Of a stretch of DNA of 64,000 nt, positions 44,506 through 52,965 are shown in pieces. The notes under the pieces are model-generated. The model worked only from the letters and a program-made list of their open reading frames with translations. It was not told the origin of the DNA and did no database searches. The stretch comes from an uncultured Anaeromyxobacter sp. (GTDB lineage Bacteria; Myxococcota; Myxococcia; Myxococcales; Anaeromyxobacteraceae). Every line of letters starts with the position of its first letter. The stretch's first letter is position 1. The stretch lies in contig CAIOAK010000015.1 of assembly GCA_903855945.1 (NCBI GenBank), positions 1 to 64,000 of the forward strand. Reading direction: 5' to 3'. The position numbers were made by a program, and so were the translations under genes.

Positions 44506-44865
44506 ATGTCCCCGACCCACGCCCATCCCGAGCCGAAGGACCTGCTCGTGCGCGCCGACCGCGCCACCGCGCAGGAGGAGTCGTTCCGCCATCCGCTCAA
44601 CCCGTCCTCCGAGGTCCGCGGGACGACGCTCTCCCGCCTCACCGGGCTCGAGCGCTGCGGCGTGAACGTCCTCCGCGTCCCGCCGGGGAAGGAGTCGTTC
44701 GTCCACCACGTCCACCTCGTGGACGAGGAGTGGATGTACGTGATCTCGGGCGCGGGGGAGCTGCGCATCGGGGAGGAGCGCTTCGAGGTCGGGCCGGGCG
44801 ACTTCGCCGGCGAGGAGGCGAAGGTCTACCCGATCGACGCGGGGAAGGACCTGTTCGGGGGGTGA
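44506..44865 (+). CDS. Cupin protein, apparently missing its second motif
   Basis: A 119-residue cupin. The first motif is present: PPGKESFVHHVHLVDEEWMYVISG (its ligands H-x-H and E), followed by GELRIGEERFEVGPGDF. Family relatives as I recall them continue with GFP...AHHL, which carries the last metal His, and about 50 further residues before an ending like VYPLxxG. Here GDFAG runs straight into EEAKVYPIDAG, as if an in-frame piece were deleted. Metal binding is therefore doubtful. A TAGGAT lies six bases before the ATG. Confidence 0.6.
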   Translation: MSPTHAHPEPKDLLVRADRATAQEESFRHPLNPSSEVRGTTLSRLTGLERCGVNVLRVPPGKESFVHHVHLVDEEWMYVISGAGELRIGEERFEVGPGDFAGEEAKVYPIDAGKDLFGG

Positions 44866-44915
44866 GGCGGGCGAGCGGGTGGACGCCGTGGGGCTCTCCG
44901 GCATAGGACCCCTCC

Positions 44916-45698
44916 ATGCTCCTCGTCGCGCCGCTCCTGCTCCTCGCCCTCGCCACCCCTCCGACCGACACCCTCTCCGCTCCGGCATCCCCCTCCGGGC
45001 CGACCCGGCTCGACCCGGTCGCCCAGCTGGTGGGCGCGCTGGCCCGGCTGCCGGCGACCCACCCGGTGCGGGCCCGGGTGGATCACCGGGTATCGTTCAC
45101 TCAGGGTGAAGATGACCCGCCGCCGGCCGGGACGGTCACGGCGACCGCCTGGGGCGGGCCGGAGGGCATCCGGATCGGGTGGAGCCCGGCGGTCCTCTCC
45201 CGGGCCGAGACCGAGGAGCGGGCCCGCCTCGCCGACCCGGAGGCACGGACCCCCACCCGCGACGCCATCGGCGACCTGCGCACGCTGGCGATGGCCCGCG
45301 CGCTCGACGCCGTGCCGGAGCTGCTCCGCGACCTCGCGGATGCGAAGCTCCTCGAGGACCGGATGGAGCCCCTCGACGGCGTGCCCCTGCGGATGCTCCG
45401 CTTCCAGGTCACGCCGGTGGTGGCGGCCCGCGACCGGAAGTACGTGAAGGACATCGAGGCGACGGCCCGCATCTGGCTCGGGCCGGACGGCGTTCCGGTG
45501 GCCGAGGAGCGGCGCGTCCTCCTGAAGGGGCGCATCTTCCTCATCATCACCTTCGAGATCGAGCAGAAGGATCTCTTCCGCTTCGGGCGGAACGGTGACC
45601 GGCTGCTGGTGCTGCGCCAGGAGAGCGAGTCCCGGTCGGAGGGGGCGAGCGAGCGGCGGGATCGCCACGCGCTCACCACCCTGACGCTGCTGGAGTGA
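44916..45698 (+). CDS. Exported protein of unknown function
   Basis: A 260-residue protein with a signal peptide (LLVAPLLLLALATPPTD). The rest is a mixed, charged, beta-containing region (VDHRVSFTQ, GIRIGWSPAV, IEATARIWLGPDGVPVAEER) that loosely recalls LolA/LppX-like lipid-binding folds; this is only impression. A TGGACG/TAGGAC pair 18 bases apart ends six bases before the ATG. It is adjacent tail-to-tail to the SIMPL gene. Palindrome copy 7 lies inside. Confidence 0.6.
   Translation: MLLVAPLLLLALATPPTDTLSAPASPSGPTRLDPVAQLVGALARLPATHPVRARVDHRVSFTQGEDDPPPAGTVTATAWGGPEGIRIGWSPAVLSRAETEERARLADPEARTPTRDAIGDLRTLAMARALDAVPELLRDLADAKLLEDRMEPLDGVPLRMLRFQVTPVVAARDRKYVKDIEATARIWLGPDGVPVAEERRVLLKGRIFLIITFEIEQKDLFRFGRNGDRLLVLRQESESRSEGASERRDRHALTTLTLLE
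45095..45111. repeat. Recurring 17-bp palindrome, copy 7
   Basis: GTTCACT-cag-GGTGAAG lies in the unknown exported protein gene and reads TTC ACT CAG GGT GAA GAT on the plus strand, with T-ending ACT, GGT and GAT codons. Inner arms are CACT/GGTG. Confidence 0.6.
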
Positions 45699-46448
45699 CT
45701 ACTTCACCCCGAAGATCACCTCGACGCGGGCGCCGAACTCGAGCTCCCCCTCGGCCACCGGTGCGGACATCCCGTCGGACGAGGCCGCCTTGGCCATCAT
45801 CATCATCCGGGGGCGGGGCGCGACCCCCTCCTCGCTCACCGACACGAAGTCGCCGAGCTCCACCTTCGCGGCGATGGCGATGGCCCTCGCCTTCGACAGC
45901 GCCTCCTCGTAGGCCTTCGCGAGCGCCTCGAGCTGCTGCGGACGCGGGTCGAGCCGCTCCATCCGGAGCGAGTTGAGCTGGTTCGATCCCGCCGCCGTGA
46001 CGGCGTCGAGGATCTTCCCGAGCTTCCCGAGCTCCCGCACCCGCACGTCGGCCGCGGTGAAGACCCGGTAGCCGGCGATGGGCTGCTGCTTGCCGTCCTT
46101 CCAGGGGCGGTCGATGGTGACGTCGTAGCGGGTGGTCTGGACGTCCTTGGGCGGGACGCCGGCGGCGGCCACGGCGTCGAGGACCGCCTTCATCTTCGCG
46201 CTCGCCTCCGCGCTGGCGGCCGCCACGCTCTTCGCGGTGGCCTCGACACCCACGGTGAAGGTGGCCGAGTCGGGTGCGACCGCCACCTTCCCCGCACCGG
46301 AGACGGCGATGGTGCGGGGCGGCCGGTGGGGCATCGCCGGCGCCCCGGGCGGAACCGGGGCCCGGAGCGACGCGTCCTGCGCGTGCGCCCCCGCCGGCAG
46401 CGAGGCCAGGACGGCGGCAGCCAGGACGGCGAGCGGGCGCGCCGTCAC
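45699..46448 (-). CDS. SIMPL-domain exported protein
   Basis: A 249-residue exported protein with a signal peptide (AVLAAAVLASLPAGAHA). The SIMPL/DUF541 domain starts at TIAVSGAGKVAVAPDSATFTVG trimmed to its typical GKVAVAPD, with a YRVFTAADVRV strand and LNSLRMERLD. The end is EFGARVEVIFGVK. SIMPL proteins are periplasmic with roles in stress and envelope defence; function here is unknown. The GTG lies two bases after the nifJ stop, so it is probably co-transcribed with PFOR. Confidence 0.82.
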   Translation of the reverse strand: MTARPLAVLAAAVLASLPAGAHAQDASLRAPVPPGAPAMPHRPPRTIAVSGAGKVAVAPDSATFTVGVEATAKSVAAASAEASAKMKAVLDAVAAAGVPPKDVQTTRYDVTIDRPWKDGKQQPIAGYRVFTAADVRVRELGKLGKILDAVTAAGSNQLNSLRMERLDPRPQQLEALAKAYEEALSKARAIAIAAKVELGDFVSVSEEGVAPRPRMMMMAKAASSDGMSAPVAEGELEFGARVEVIFGVK

Positions 46449-46450
46449 GG

Positions 46451-49400
46451 TCAGGCCTTCGCCTTGGGCTGGGTGGCCCCCGGGGCCGGGCCGCCCGGCA
46501 CCAGGTTCACCGGGTTCATGGCCCGGGCCAGCTGCTCGTAGAGGGCGTACTTCTCGCTGGCGAGCCGCTGCGCCTGCTCCACCAGCTTCTTGTAGTTGTC
46601 CGGGTCGAGCTGCTCGACCATGCGGAAGCGGGTCTCCTTGGCCATGAAGTCGGCCAGCGAGATCTTGGGGACGCCGCTGTCGAGCTTGAGGGGGCTCTCG
46701 CCCAGGGCCGCCTTCCGCGGGTCGTAGCGGAAGATGGGCCAGTAGCCGGAGTTCACCGCCATCTCCTGGTGCTCCATCGAGTCGGCCATGTCGTAGCCGT
46801 GGGCGATGCAGTGGCTGTAGGCCACGATGACCGAGGTGCCGGGGAAGCTGTCGGCCTCCTTCATCGCGTTCACGCTCTGCACGTCCTTGGCCGCCATGGC
46901 CACGCGGGCCACGTAGGCGTGGCCGTAGGTCATGGCCAGCATGGCGAGATCCTTCTTCTGGACCGTCTTGCCGCCCATGGCGAACTTGGCCGCGGCGCCC
47001 ATGGGGGTGGCCTTGGAGGCCTGGCCGCCGGTGTTGGAGTAGACCTCGGTGTCGAGCACCAGGATGTTCACGTCCCGGCCCATGGCGATGACGTGGTCGA
47101 GGCCGCCGTAGCCGATGTCGTAGGCCCAGCCGTCGCCGCCGACGATCCAGATGCTCTTCTTCACGAGGTAGTCGGAGATCTGCTCGAGCTGGCGCGCCGA
47201 GGGCCGGTCGACGCCGGCCAGTTTGGAGCGGAGCACGTTGACCCGGCCGCGCTGCGCCTGGATGCCCACCTCGGTGGACATGTCGGCCTCGAGAAGCTCC
47301 CTCACCAGGTCGCCGCCGACGCGGCCCGTGACGTCGTGGAGCAGGTGGCGCGACTGCTCGGTGAGCTTGTCCACCGCCAGCCGGATGCCGAGGCCGAACT
47401 CGGCGTTGTCCTCGAAGAGCGAGTTGGCCCAGGCCGGCCCGCGACCCGCGTCGTTCTTGCAGTACGGGGTGGTGGGCAGGTTGGCGCCGTAGATGGAGCT
47501 GCACCCGGTGGCGTTGGCGATGATGGCCCGGTCGCCGTAGAGCTGGGTGAGCAGCTTGATGTACGGGGTCTCGCCGCAGCCGGCGCAGGCGCCGGAGTAC
47601 TCGAAGAGCGGCTCCAGGAACTGGGTGCCCTTCACGTCGAGCTTGATCTTGGTGCGGTCCGCTTCGGGCAGCGCCAGGAAGAACTCGTAGTTCCGCTTCT
47701 CCGGCTCACGCAGCGGCGCCATGGGGGCCATGTTGATGGCCTTGTGCCCCTTCTGCGTCTTCGACTCGGCCGGGCAGAACTCCACGCAGACGCGGCAGCC
47801 GGTGCAGTCCTCCGGCGCCACCTGGATGGTGTACTTGGACCCCTTCACTTCGGCCGACTTGAAGTCCATGGCCTTGAAGGTGGAGGGCGCGCCCTGGAGG
47901 TCCTCGGCCGGGAAGAACTTGGCGCGGATGGCGGCGTGCGGGCAGATGAGCGCACACTTGTTGCACTGGATGCAGAGCGCCTGATCCCACACCGGGATCT
48001 CGAGGGCGATGGCCCGCTTCTCCCACTGGGTGGTGCCGAGCGGCCAGGTCCCATCGACCGGGAAGGCCGAGACCGGGAGCAGGTCGCCCTTGCCCGCCAT
48101 CATGATGGCGGTGACCTTCTTCACGAAGTCGGGCGCGTGGTCGCTGACGAGCGGCGGCCGCGGCTGACCGGTGACCGTCTTGCCCGCGAGGCTCACCTCG
48201 TAGAGGTGATGGAGCGTGGCGTCCACGGCCTCGAAGTTCTTCTTCACCACCTCGGCGCCCTTGCGGCCGTAGGTCTTCTCGATGGCCTTCTTGATGAGCT
48301 CGATGGCGCGCTCGCGCGGGAGCACGCCGGAGATGGCGAAGAAGCAGGTCTGCATGATGGTGTTGATGCGGCCGCCCATGCCGGTGTCCCGGGCGACCTT
48401 CACCGCGTCGATCACGAAGAAGCGCAGCTTCTTGTTCAGGACCTCCGCCTGCGCCTCGGCGGGCATCTGGGCCCAGACGTCCTCGGCGCCGAACGGGGTG
48501 TTGAGGAGGAAGACGGCGCCCGGCGCGGCGGCGTCGAGCATCTCGTACTTCTCGAGGAAGCCGAACTGGTGGCAGGCCACGAAGTTCGCGCTGGTCACGA
48601 GGTACGAGCTGCGGATCTGCTCGGGGCCGAAGCGCAGGTGGGAGACGGTGACGCTGCCCGACTTCTTCGAGTCGTAGACGAAGTAGCCCTGGGCGAAGTT
48701 GGGCGTGTCCTCGCCGATGATCTTGATGGAGTTCTTGTTCGCGCCCACGGTCCCGTCGGCGCCGAGGCCCCAGAAGTGGCAGCGGACCACATCCTTGCCC
48801 TCGGTCAGGTAGGTCGGGTCGTAGGGGAGCGACAGGTGGGTGACGTCGTCGTTGATGCCGATGGTGAAGTGACGCTTGGGGCGGGCGTGGGTGAGCTCGT
48901 CGTAGACGGCCTTCACCATCGCCGGGGTGAACTCCTTGGAGGAGAGGCCGTAGCGGCCGCCGATCACGGTGATCTCGTGGTGGAAGCGGTCGATGTGGGC
49001 CTGCTGCGCCTCGCGGAGCGCGGTGACGACGTCCTGGTAGAGCGGCTCGCCCAGGCTGCCCGGCTCCTTGGTACGGTCGAGCACGGCGATGGAGGTGGTG
49101 GCGCGGGGGAGCGCCGCCATGAACTGCCCCAGGGAGAAGGGGCGGTAGAGCCGCACCTTCACGAGCCCCACCTTCTCGCCGCGGGCGACGAGGTCGAGCA
49201 CCGTCTCGTGCGCCACCTCGGCGCCCGATCCCATCATCACGACGACCCGATCGGCCTCGGGGTGCCCGACGTAGTCGAAGAGGTGGTACTGGCGCCCCGC
49301 CACCTTGGCGAAGTCGTCCATGGAGGCCTGCACGAGGTCCGGGGTGTCGGTGTAGAAGCCGTTGCAGGCCTCGCGGGCCTGGAAGAAGGCGTCGGGATTC

Positions 49401-50074
49401 TGGGCCGTCCCGCGCACCACCGGGGCGTCGGGGTTGAGCGCCCGGCCGCGGCAGGCCGCCACCAGGTCGTCCGTGATCATCCGGCGCAGGTCGTCGTCGT
49501 CGAGCAGCTCGATCTTGGCCACCTCGTGCGAGGTGCGGAAGCCGTCGAAGAAATGGACGAAGGGGACGCGGCTCTTCAGCGTGGCCCGCTGGGAGATGAG
49601 CGCGAAGTCGTGGGCCTCCTGCACCGAGTTGGAGGCGAGGAGCCCGAAGCCGGTCTGGCGCACCGCCATCACGTCGGAGTGGTCCCCGAAGATGGAGAGC
49701 GCGTGGGTGGCCAGGGCGCGCGCCGACACGTGCATGACGAACGGCGTCAGCTCGCCGGCGATCTTGTACATGTTCGGGATCATGAGCAGCAGCCCCTGCG
49801 ACGCCGTGAAGGTCGTCGTGAGCGCGCCGCCCTGGAGGGCTCCGTGGACCGCGCCGGCGGCCCCGCCCTCGGACTGCATCTCCACCACCGTGGGGACGAG
49901 CCCCCAGATGTTCTTCTTCCCGAACGCGGACCACTCGTCGGCCCACTCGCCCATGTTGGAGGACGGGGTGATCGGGTAGATGGCGATGACCTCGTTCGTG
50001 CGGTGGGCGACCGAGGCGACCGCCTCGTTGCCGTCCATCGTCACCATCTTCCGCTGCTTCTGCTCCTTGGACAT
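46451..50074 (-). CDS. nifJ: Pyruvate:ferredoxin (flavodoxin) oxidoreductase
   Basis: A 1207-residue single-chain PFOR that converts pyruvate and CoA to acetyl-CoA and reduced ferredoxin. The order is: domain I (YPITPSSNMGEWAD), domain II, the CoA domain, a two-cluster ferredoxin domain (CIQCNKCALICP and CTGCRVCVEFCP, about residues 690-760), the third-cluster CAGCGETPY with CSS, and a TPP site (GGDGWAYDIGYGGLDHV). Length is normal. It points to anaerobic or low-oxygen carbon metabolism. A strong GGAGGAAG precedes the ATG. Confidence 0.96.
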   Translation of the reverse strand: MSKEQKQRKMVTMDGNEAVASVAHRTNEVIAIYPITPSSNMGEWADEWSAFGKKNIWGLVPTVVEMQSEGGAAGAVHGALQGGALTTTFTASQGLLLMIPNMYKIAGELTPFVMHVSARALATHALSIFGDHSDVMAVRQTGFGLLASNSVQEAHDFALISQRATLKSRVPFVHFFDGFRTSHEVAKIELLDDDDLRRMITDDLVAACRGRALNPDAPVVRGTAQNPDAFFQAREACNGFYTDTPDLVQASMDDFAKVAGRQYHLFDYVGHPEADRVVVMMGSGAEVAHETVLDLVARGEKVGLVKVRLYRPFSLGQFMAALPRATTSIAVLDRTKEPGSLGEPLYQDVVTALREAQQAHIDRFHHEITVIGGRYGLSSKEFTPAMVKAVYDELTHARPKRHFTIGINDDVTHLSLPYDPTYLTEGKDVVRCHFWGLGADGTVGANKNSIKIIGEDTPNFAQGYFVYDSKKSGSVTVSHLRFGPEQIRSSYLVTSANFVACHQFGFLEKYEMLDAAAPGAVFLLNTPFGAEDVWAQMPAEAQAEVLNKKLRFFVIDAVKVARDTGMGGRINTIMQTCFFAISGVLPRERAIELIKKAIEKTYGRKGAEVVKKNFEAVDATLHHLYEVSLAGKTVTGQPRPPLVSDHAPDFVKKVTAIMMAGKGDLLPVSAFPVDGTWPLGTTQWEKRAIALEIPVWDQALCIQCNKCALICPHAAIRAKFFPAEDLQGAPSTFKAMDFKSAEVKGSKYTIQVAPEDCTGCRVCVEFCPAESKTQKGHKAINMAPMAPLREPEKRNYEFFLALPEADRTKIKLDVKGTQFLEPLFEYSGACAGCGETPYIKLLTQLYGDRAIIANATGCSSIYGANLPTTPYCKNDAGRGPAWANSLFEDNAEFGLGIRLAVDKLTEQSRHLLHDVTGRVGGDLVRELLEADMSTEVGIQAQRGRVNVLRSKLAGVDRPSARQLEQISDYLVKKSIWIVGGDGWAYDIGYGGLDHVIAMGRDVNILVLDTEVYSNTGGQASKATPMGAAAKFAMGGKTVQKKDLAMLAMTYGHAYVARVAMAAKDVQSVNAMKEADSFPGTSVIVAYSHCIAHGYDMADSMEHQEMAVNSGYWPIFRYDPRKAALGESPLKLDSGVPKISLADFMAKETRFRMVEQLDPDNYKKLVEQAQRLASEKYALYEQLARAMNPVNLVPGGPAPGATQPKAKA

Positions 50075-50121
50075 GCTTCCTCCGGCGTTCGGACCGCCCG
50101 TGGTTGTTTTGCGAGTGGGGC

Positions 50122-50127
50122 ATTCTA
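50122..50127 (-). promoter_or_regulatory. Possible -10 element for nifJ
   Basis: TAGAAT on the minus strand sits in the divergent nifJ/ZIP region, flanked by GGGG and CCCC. No good -35 box lies 17 bases upstream, so activation or a weak promoter is possible. The expected leader would be about 40 bases. Confidence 0.3.
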
Positions 50128-50193
50128 CCCCGCTCCGGATTCGTTGGGTCCGGTTCCGAACGTGGTGTGGTCAGGATGCCCGGAGAAACTTCG

Positions 50194-50207
50194 TTGACCG
50201 GGGTCAA
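50194..50207. promoter_or_regulatory. Perfect inverted repeat TTGACC-gg-GGTCAA
   Basis: Two perfect 6-base arms separated by two bases lie 42 bases before the ZIP-like gene start and about 120 bases before nifJ. The size and place suit a dimeric repressor operator for one or both divergent genes. No regulator gene is adjacent. Confidence 0.45.
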
Positions 50208-50248
50208 GGGCGGGAGGGGGCCCGAGGCGCATATCCTGGTGGATTCAC

Positions 50249-50962
50249 ATGAACCGCTCCCAGCTCCTGCTCATGGCCGTCCCGGCGCTCGTCGCGCTGG
50301 CGGGCGGCTTCCTCGCCAAGGTCTGGCACCCGAGCCGGCGGGCCCGCAGCCACATCCAGCACTTCGCGGCGGGGGTCATGCTCGCCGCGCTCGCGGTGGA
50401 GCTCCTGCCGGACATCGAGCGGGAGCACGCCTCCCGCTGGGTGCTGCTCCTCTCCTTCTCGGCCGGCGCCCTCCTCATGTTCGGCCTGAAGCTGCTGACG
50501 GAGCGGCTCGAGCACCGGACGGGGGACGGCGCGTCCAGCGAGGGTGCCGAGGGGCTGCTCGTCGCCACCTTCATCGACGTGGCCGTGGACGGGGTGATCA
50601 TCGGAGCCGGCTTCGCGGCAGGCGGCGAGACCGGGGCCATCCTCGCCATCGGCCTCTCGGTGGAACTCCTGTTCCTCGGCCTCTCCCTCACCACCGACCG
50701 GCCCGGGGGCTGGCGCATCGTGGCCCTGTCGGGAGCGCTGGGGGCGACCGTGTTCCTCTGCGCGCTGGCCGGGAACTGGGCGCTCGCGGGCGCGAATCAC
50801 CACGTGATGGCCGGGGTGCTCTCCGCCTCCGTGGCGGCGCTCCTCTACCTCGTCACCGAGGAGCTTCTCGTGGAGGCGCACCGGGAGCCCGAGACGCCGG
50901 TGGCGACGCTCGTGCTCTTCGCGGGATTCCTGGCCTTCTGGGCGGTGCGGCTCTGGGGGTGA
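50249..50962 (+). CDS. ZIP-family-like membrane protein with altered metal site
   Basis: A 237-residue protein with about seven hydrophobic helices. The segment HFAAGVMLAALAVELLPDIE matches a ZIP helix, but the helices that carry the classical HN-x-PEG and H-x3-E metal sites read FIDVAVDGVIIGAGF and LSVELLFLGLSL, so His ligands are replaced by Asp and only one Glu remains. Transport of a divalent metal is likely but the ion may differ. A possible operator lies upstream. GGTGG precedes the ATG. Confidence 0.75.
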   Translation: MNRSQLLLMAVPALVALAGGFLAKVWHPSRRARSHIQHFAAGVMLAALAVELLPDIEREHASRWVLLLSFSAGALLMFGLKLLTERLEHRTGDGASSEGAEGLLVATFIDVAVDGVIIGAGFAAGGETGAILAIGLSVELLFLGLSLTTDRPGGWRIVALSGALGATVFLCALAGNWALAGANHHVMAGVLSASVAALLYLVTEELLVEAHREPETPVATLVLFAGFLAFWAVRLWG

Positions 50963-50971
50963 GCGCCCCGG

Positions 50972-51667
50972 CTACCCGACCGGGATGCGCGGCGCGTCGG
51001 CCCAGAGCCCCTCGAGGTCGTAGAAGCCCCGCGACTCGGGCGACATCACGTGGACCACCACGTCGCCGAAGTCGAGCAGCACCCAGCCGCCGCCGCTGCG
51101 CCCCTCGGCGCCGAGCCGCTGGGCGCCCATGTCGGTGAGCCGGGCGTCCACGTAATCGGCCACGGCCGCGGCCTGCCGATCGCTGTCGGCGGAGAGCAGC
51201 ACGAAGTAGTCGGCGACTCCGGAGATGCCGCGAACGTCGAGGACGATCGGCGACTCGGCCTTCTTCTCGGCGCCGGCCGCCACCGCGGCGAGCGCGCGGA
51301 GCTGCCCCTCGTCCGGCGGCATCGGGGCGACGACGACGGCGGTGGAGACCGGCGCGGCGGGAGCGGGGCGGGGGGTGACCTTCTTCCCGGTCCGCAGCGC
51401 GGCCCGCTTCAGGCCGGGGCGCTCCTCGCGGACGGGGCGCTCGGTGCGAACCGGAGCCGCGCCCTTGCGTCCCTGGGCCGGACGGGGCGCCTTGCCGACG
51501 AAGAAGCGCTTGGTGGGCGCCTTCTTCCTGGACGCGGGCTTCCCCTTCGGCGCTCCGCGCGCCGCCGGGCCCTTTCGCGCCGTCGGACGCTTCCCCTTCG
51601 CCGCGCCCCGGGCCGGGCCCTTCGACTTCGACTTCGCTCCCTTGCCGGACTTCGTCGCCTTCGCCAT
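50972..51667 (-). CDS. rsfS: Ribosomal silencing factor with basic N-terminal tail
   Basis: The C-terminal 110 residues are RsfS: LRALAAVAAGAEKKAESPIVLDVRG trimmed to its key IVLDVRGISGVADYFVLLSA, then GWVLLDFGDVVVHVMSPESRGFYDLEGLW. RsfS binds L14 and blocks subunit joining under stress. The N-terminal 115 residues are Lys/Ala/Pro/Arg-rich, histone-tail-like, and are not part of the family. AGGAGG precedes the ATG. First protein after proA in a proB-proA-rsfS run. Confidence 0.92.
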   Translation of the reverse strand: MAKATKSGKGAKSKSKGPARGAAKGKRPTARKGPAARGAPKGKPASRKKAPTKRFFVGKAPRPAQGRKGAAPVRTERPVREERPGLKRAALRTGKKVTPRPAPAAPVSTAVVVAPMPPDEGQLRALAAVAAGAEKKAESPIVLDVRGISGVADYFVLLSADSDRQAAAVADYVDARLTDMGAQRLGAEGRSGGGWVLLDFGDVVVHVMSPESRGFYDLEGLWADAPRIPVG

Positions 51668-51681
51668 GCGTACGTTTCCTC

Positions 51682-52965
51682 CTAGGACCTGACGTGACCG
51701 CGTCCCTCGACCACGAACTTCTGCGTGGTGAGTTCCTCCAGCCCCATGGGGCCGAACGCGTGCAGCTTGGTGGTGCTGATGCCGATCTCTGCGCCGAGCC
51801 CCAGCTCGCCGCCGTCGTTGAAACGTGTGGATGCATTCACCATCACCGCGCTCGCCTCCACCTCCCGCTCGAAGCGGGACGCGGCGGCCGGGTCCTCCGT
51901 GACGATGGCCTCGGTGTGGAGCGAGCCGTAGCGGGCGATGTGGGCGAGCGCGCCGTCGAGGTCGGGCACGACCCGCACCGCGAGGATCTTGTCGAGGAAC
52001 TCCTTGCCGAAGTCGGCCTCGGACGCGGGCACGCAGGGCACGCCGGCGCGGGAGAGGACGGCGAACGACGCGGGATCGCAGCGCAGCTCGACGCCCCGCT
52101 CGGCGAGCGCCCGCCCCACCGGCGGGAGCAGCCGGTCGGCCGCGGCCCGGTGCACGATCAGGCACTCGGTGGCGTTGCAGACGCCGGGGCGCTGCACCTT
52201 CCCGTTCACGGCCAGGGCCACGGCATCCTTCTCGCCCGCCGAGGCGTCGAGGAAGAGGTGGCAGACCCCCTGGTAGTGCTTCACGACCGGGACCCGGGAG
52301 CGCTCCACCACCGCCCGGATGAGCCCGGTGCCGCCGCGGGGGATGGCCAGGTCGATGAGGTCGTCGAGCTGCAGGAGCTCGAAGGTGGCCTCCCGGTCGC
52401 GCACCGGCACCACCTGGACGGAGGCGGCCGGGAGCCCTGCCGCGGCCAGCCCGTCGGACAGGGCCTCGCCGAGCGCCAGCGAGGAGGCCAGCGCGTCGGA
52501 GCCGGGCCGGAGGATGCAGGCGTTGCCGCTTTTCACGCAGAGTGCAGCAGCCTCGGCGGTGACGTCGGGGCGCGCCTCGTAGACCATGAGCACCACCCCG
52601 AGCGGGATGCGCACCTTGCGGACGAGGAGGCCGTTGGGTCGGTTCCAGCGCGCCGTCACCCGCCCCACCGGGTCGGGCAGCGCGGCCACCTCCCGGAGGG
52701 CGGCGGCGATGGCGCTGAGCCGCTGCCGGTCGAGCCTCAGCCGGTCGAGGAAGGCCTCGTTCTGGCCGGCGGCCCGGGCGGCCTCGATGTCGGCCCGGTT
52801 GGCCGCGAGGATGGCCGACTCCCGGGCCAGCACCGCGTCGGCGGCGGCGCGGAGCGCCAGGTTCTTCGCCTCGGTGCCGGCGTGGGACAGCTCCCGGGCG
52901 GCGGCGCGGGCGGCGGTGGCGAGCGAGCGCATGCGCGTGGCGAGGCCGTTGCCGGCCGCGCTCAT
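51682..52965 (-). CDS. proA: Gamma-glutamyl phosphate reductase
   Basis: This 427-residue enzyme makes glutamate semialdehyde in proline synthesis. Visible are [28 protein letters not shown] (key EARPDVT), the catalytic Cys in [15 protein letters not shown], and [22 protein letters not shown]. The ATG at 52965 overlaps the proB stop (ATGA). Palindrome copy 8 lies in the segment encoding ALCVKSG. Confidence 0.96.
   Translation of the reverse strand: MSAAGNGLATRMRSLATAARAAARELSHAGTEAKNLALRAAADAVLARESAILAANRADIEAARAAGQNEAFLDRLRLDRQRLSAIAAALREVAALPDPVGRVTARWNRPNGLLVRKVRIPLGVVLMVYEARPDVTAEAAALCVKSGNACILRPGSDALASSLALGEALSDGLAAAGLPAASVQVVPVRDREATFELLQLDDLIDLAIPRGGTGLIRAVVERSRVPVVKHYQGVCHLFLDASAGEKDAVALAVNGKVQRPGVCNATECLIVHRAAADRLLPPVGRALAERGVELRCDPASFAVLSRAGVPCVPASEADFGKEFLDKILAVRVVPDLDGALAHIARYGSLHTEAIVTEDPAAASRFEREVEASAVMVNASTRFNDGGELGLGAEIGISTTKLHAFGPMGLEELTTQKFVVEGRGHVRS
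52531..52547. repeat. Recurring 17-bp palindrome, copy 8 (degenerate)
   Basis: TTTCACG-cag-AGTGCAG lies in proA. The left arm matches six of seven consensus positions, the right arm five. Minus-strand reading GCA CTC TGC GTG AAA. Confidence 0.45.

Noticed and set aside
46274-50197. A 1307-codon open frame antisense to nifJ
   Set aside because: Same shadow effect; PFOR on the other strand is unmistakable.
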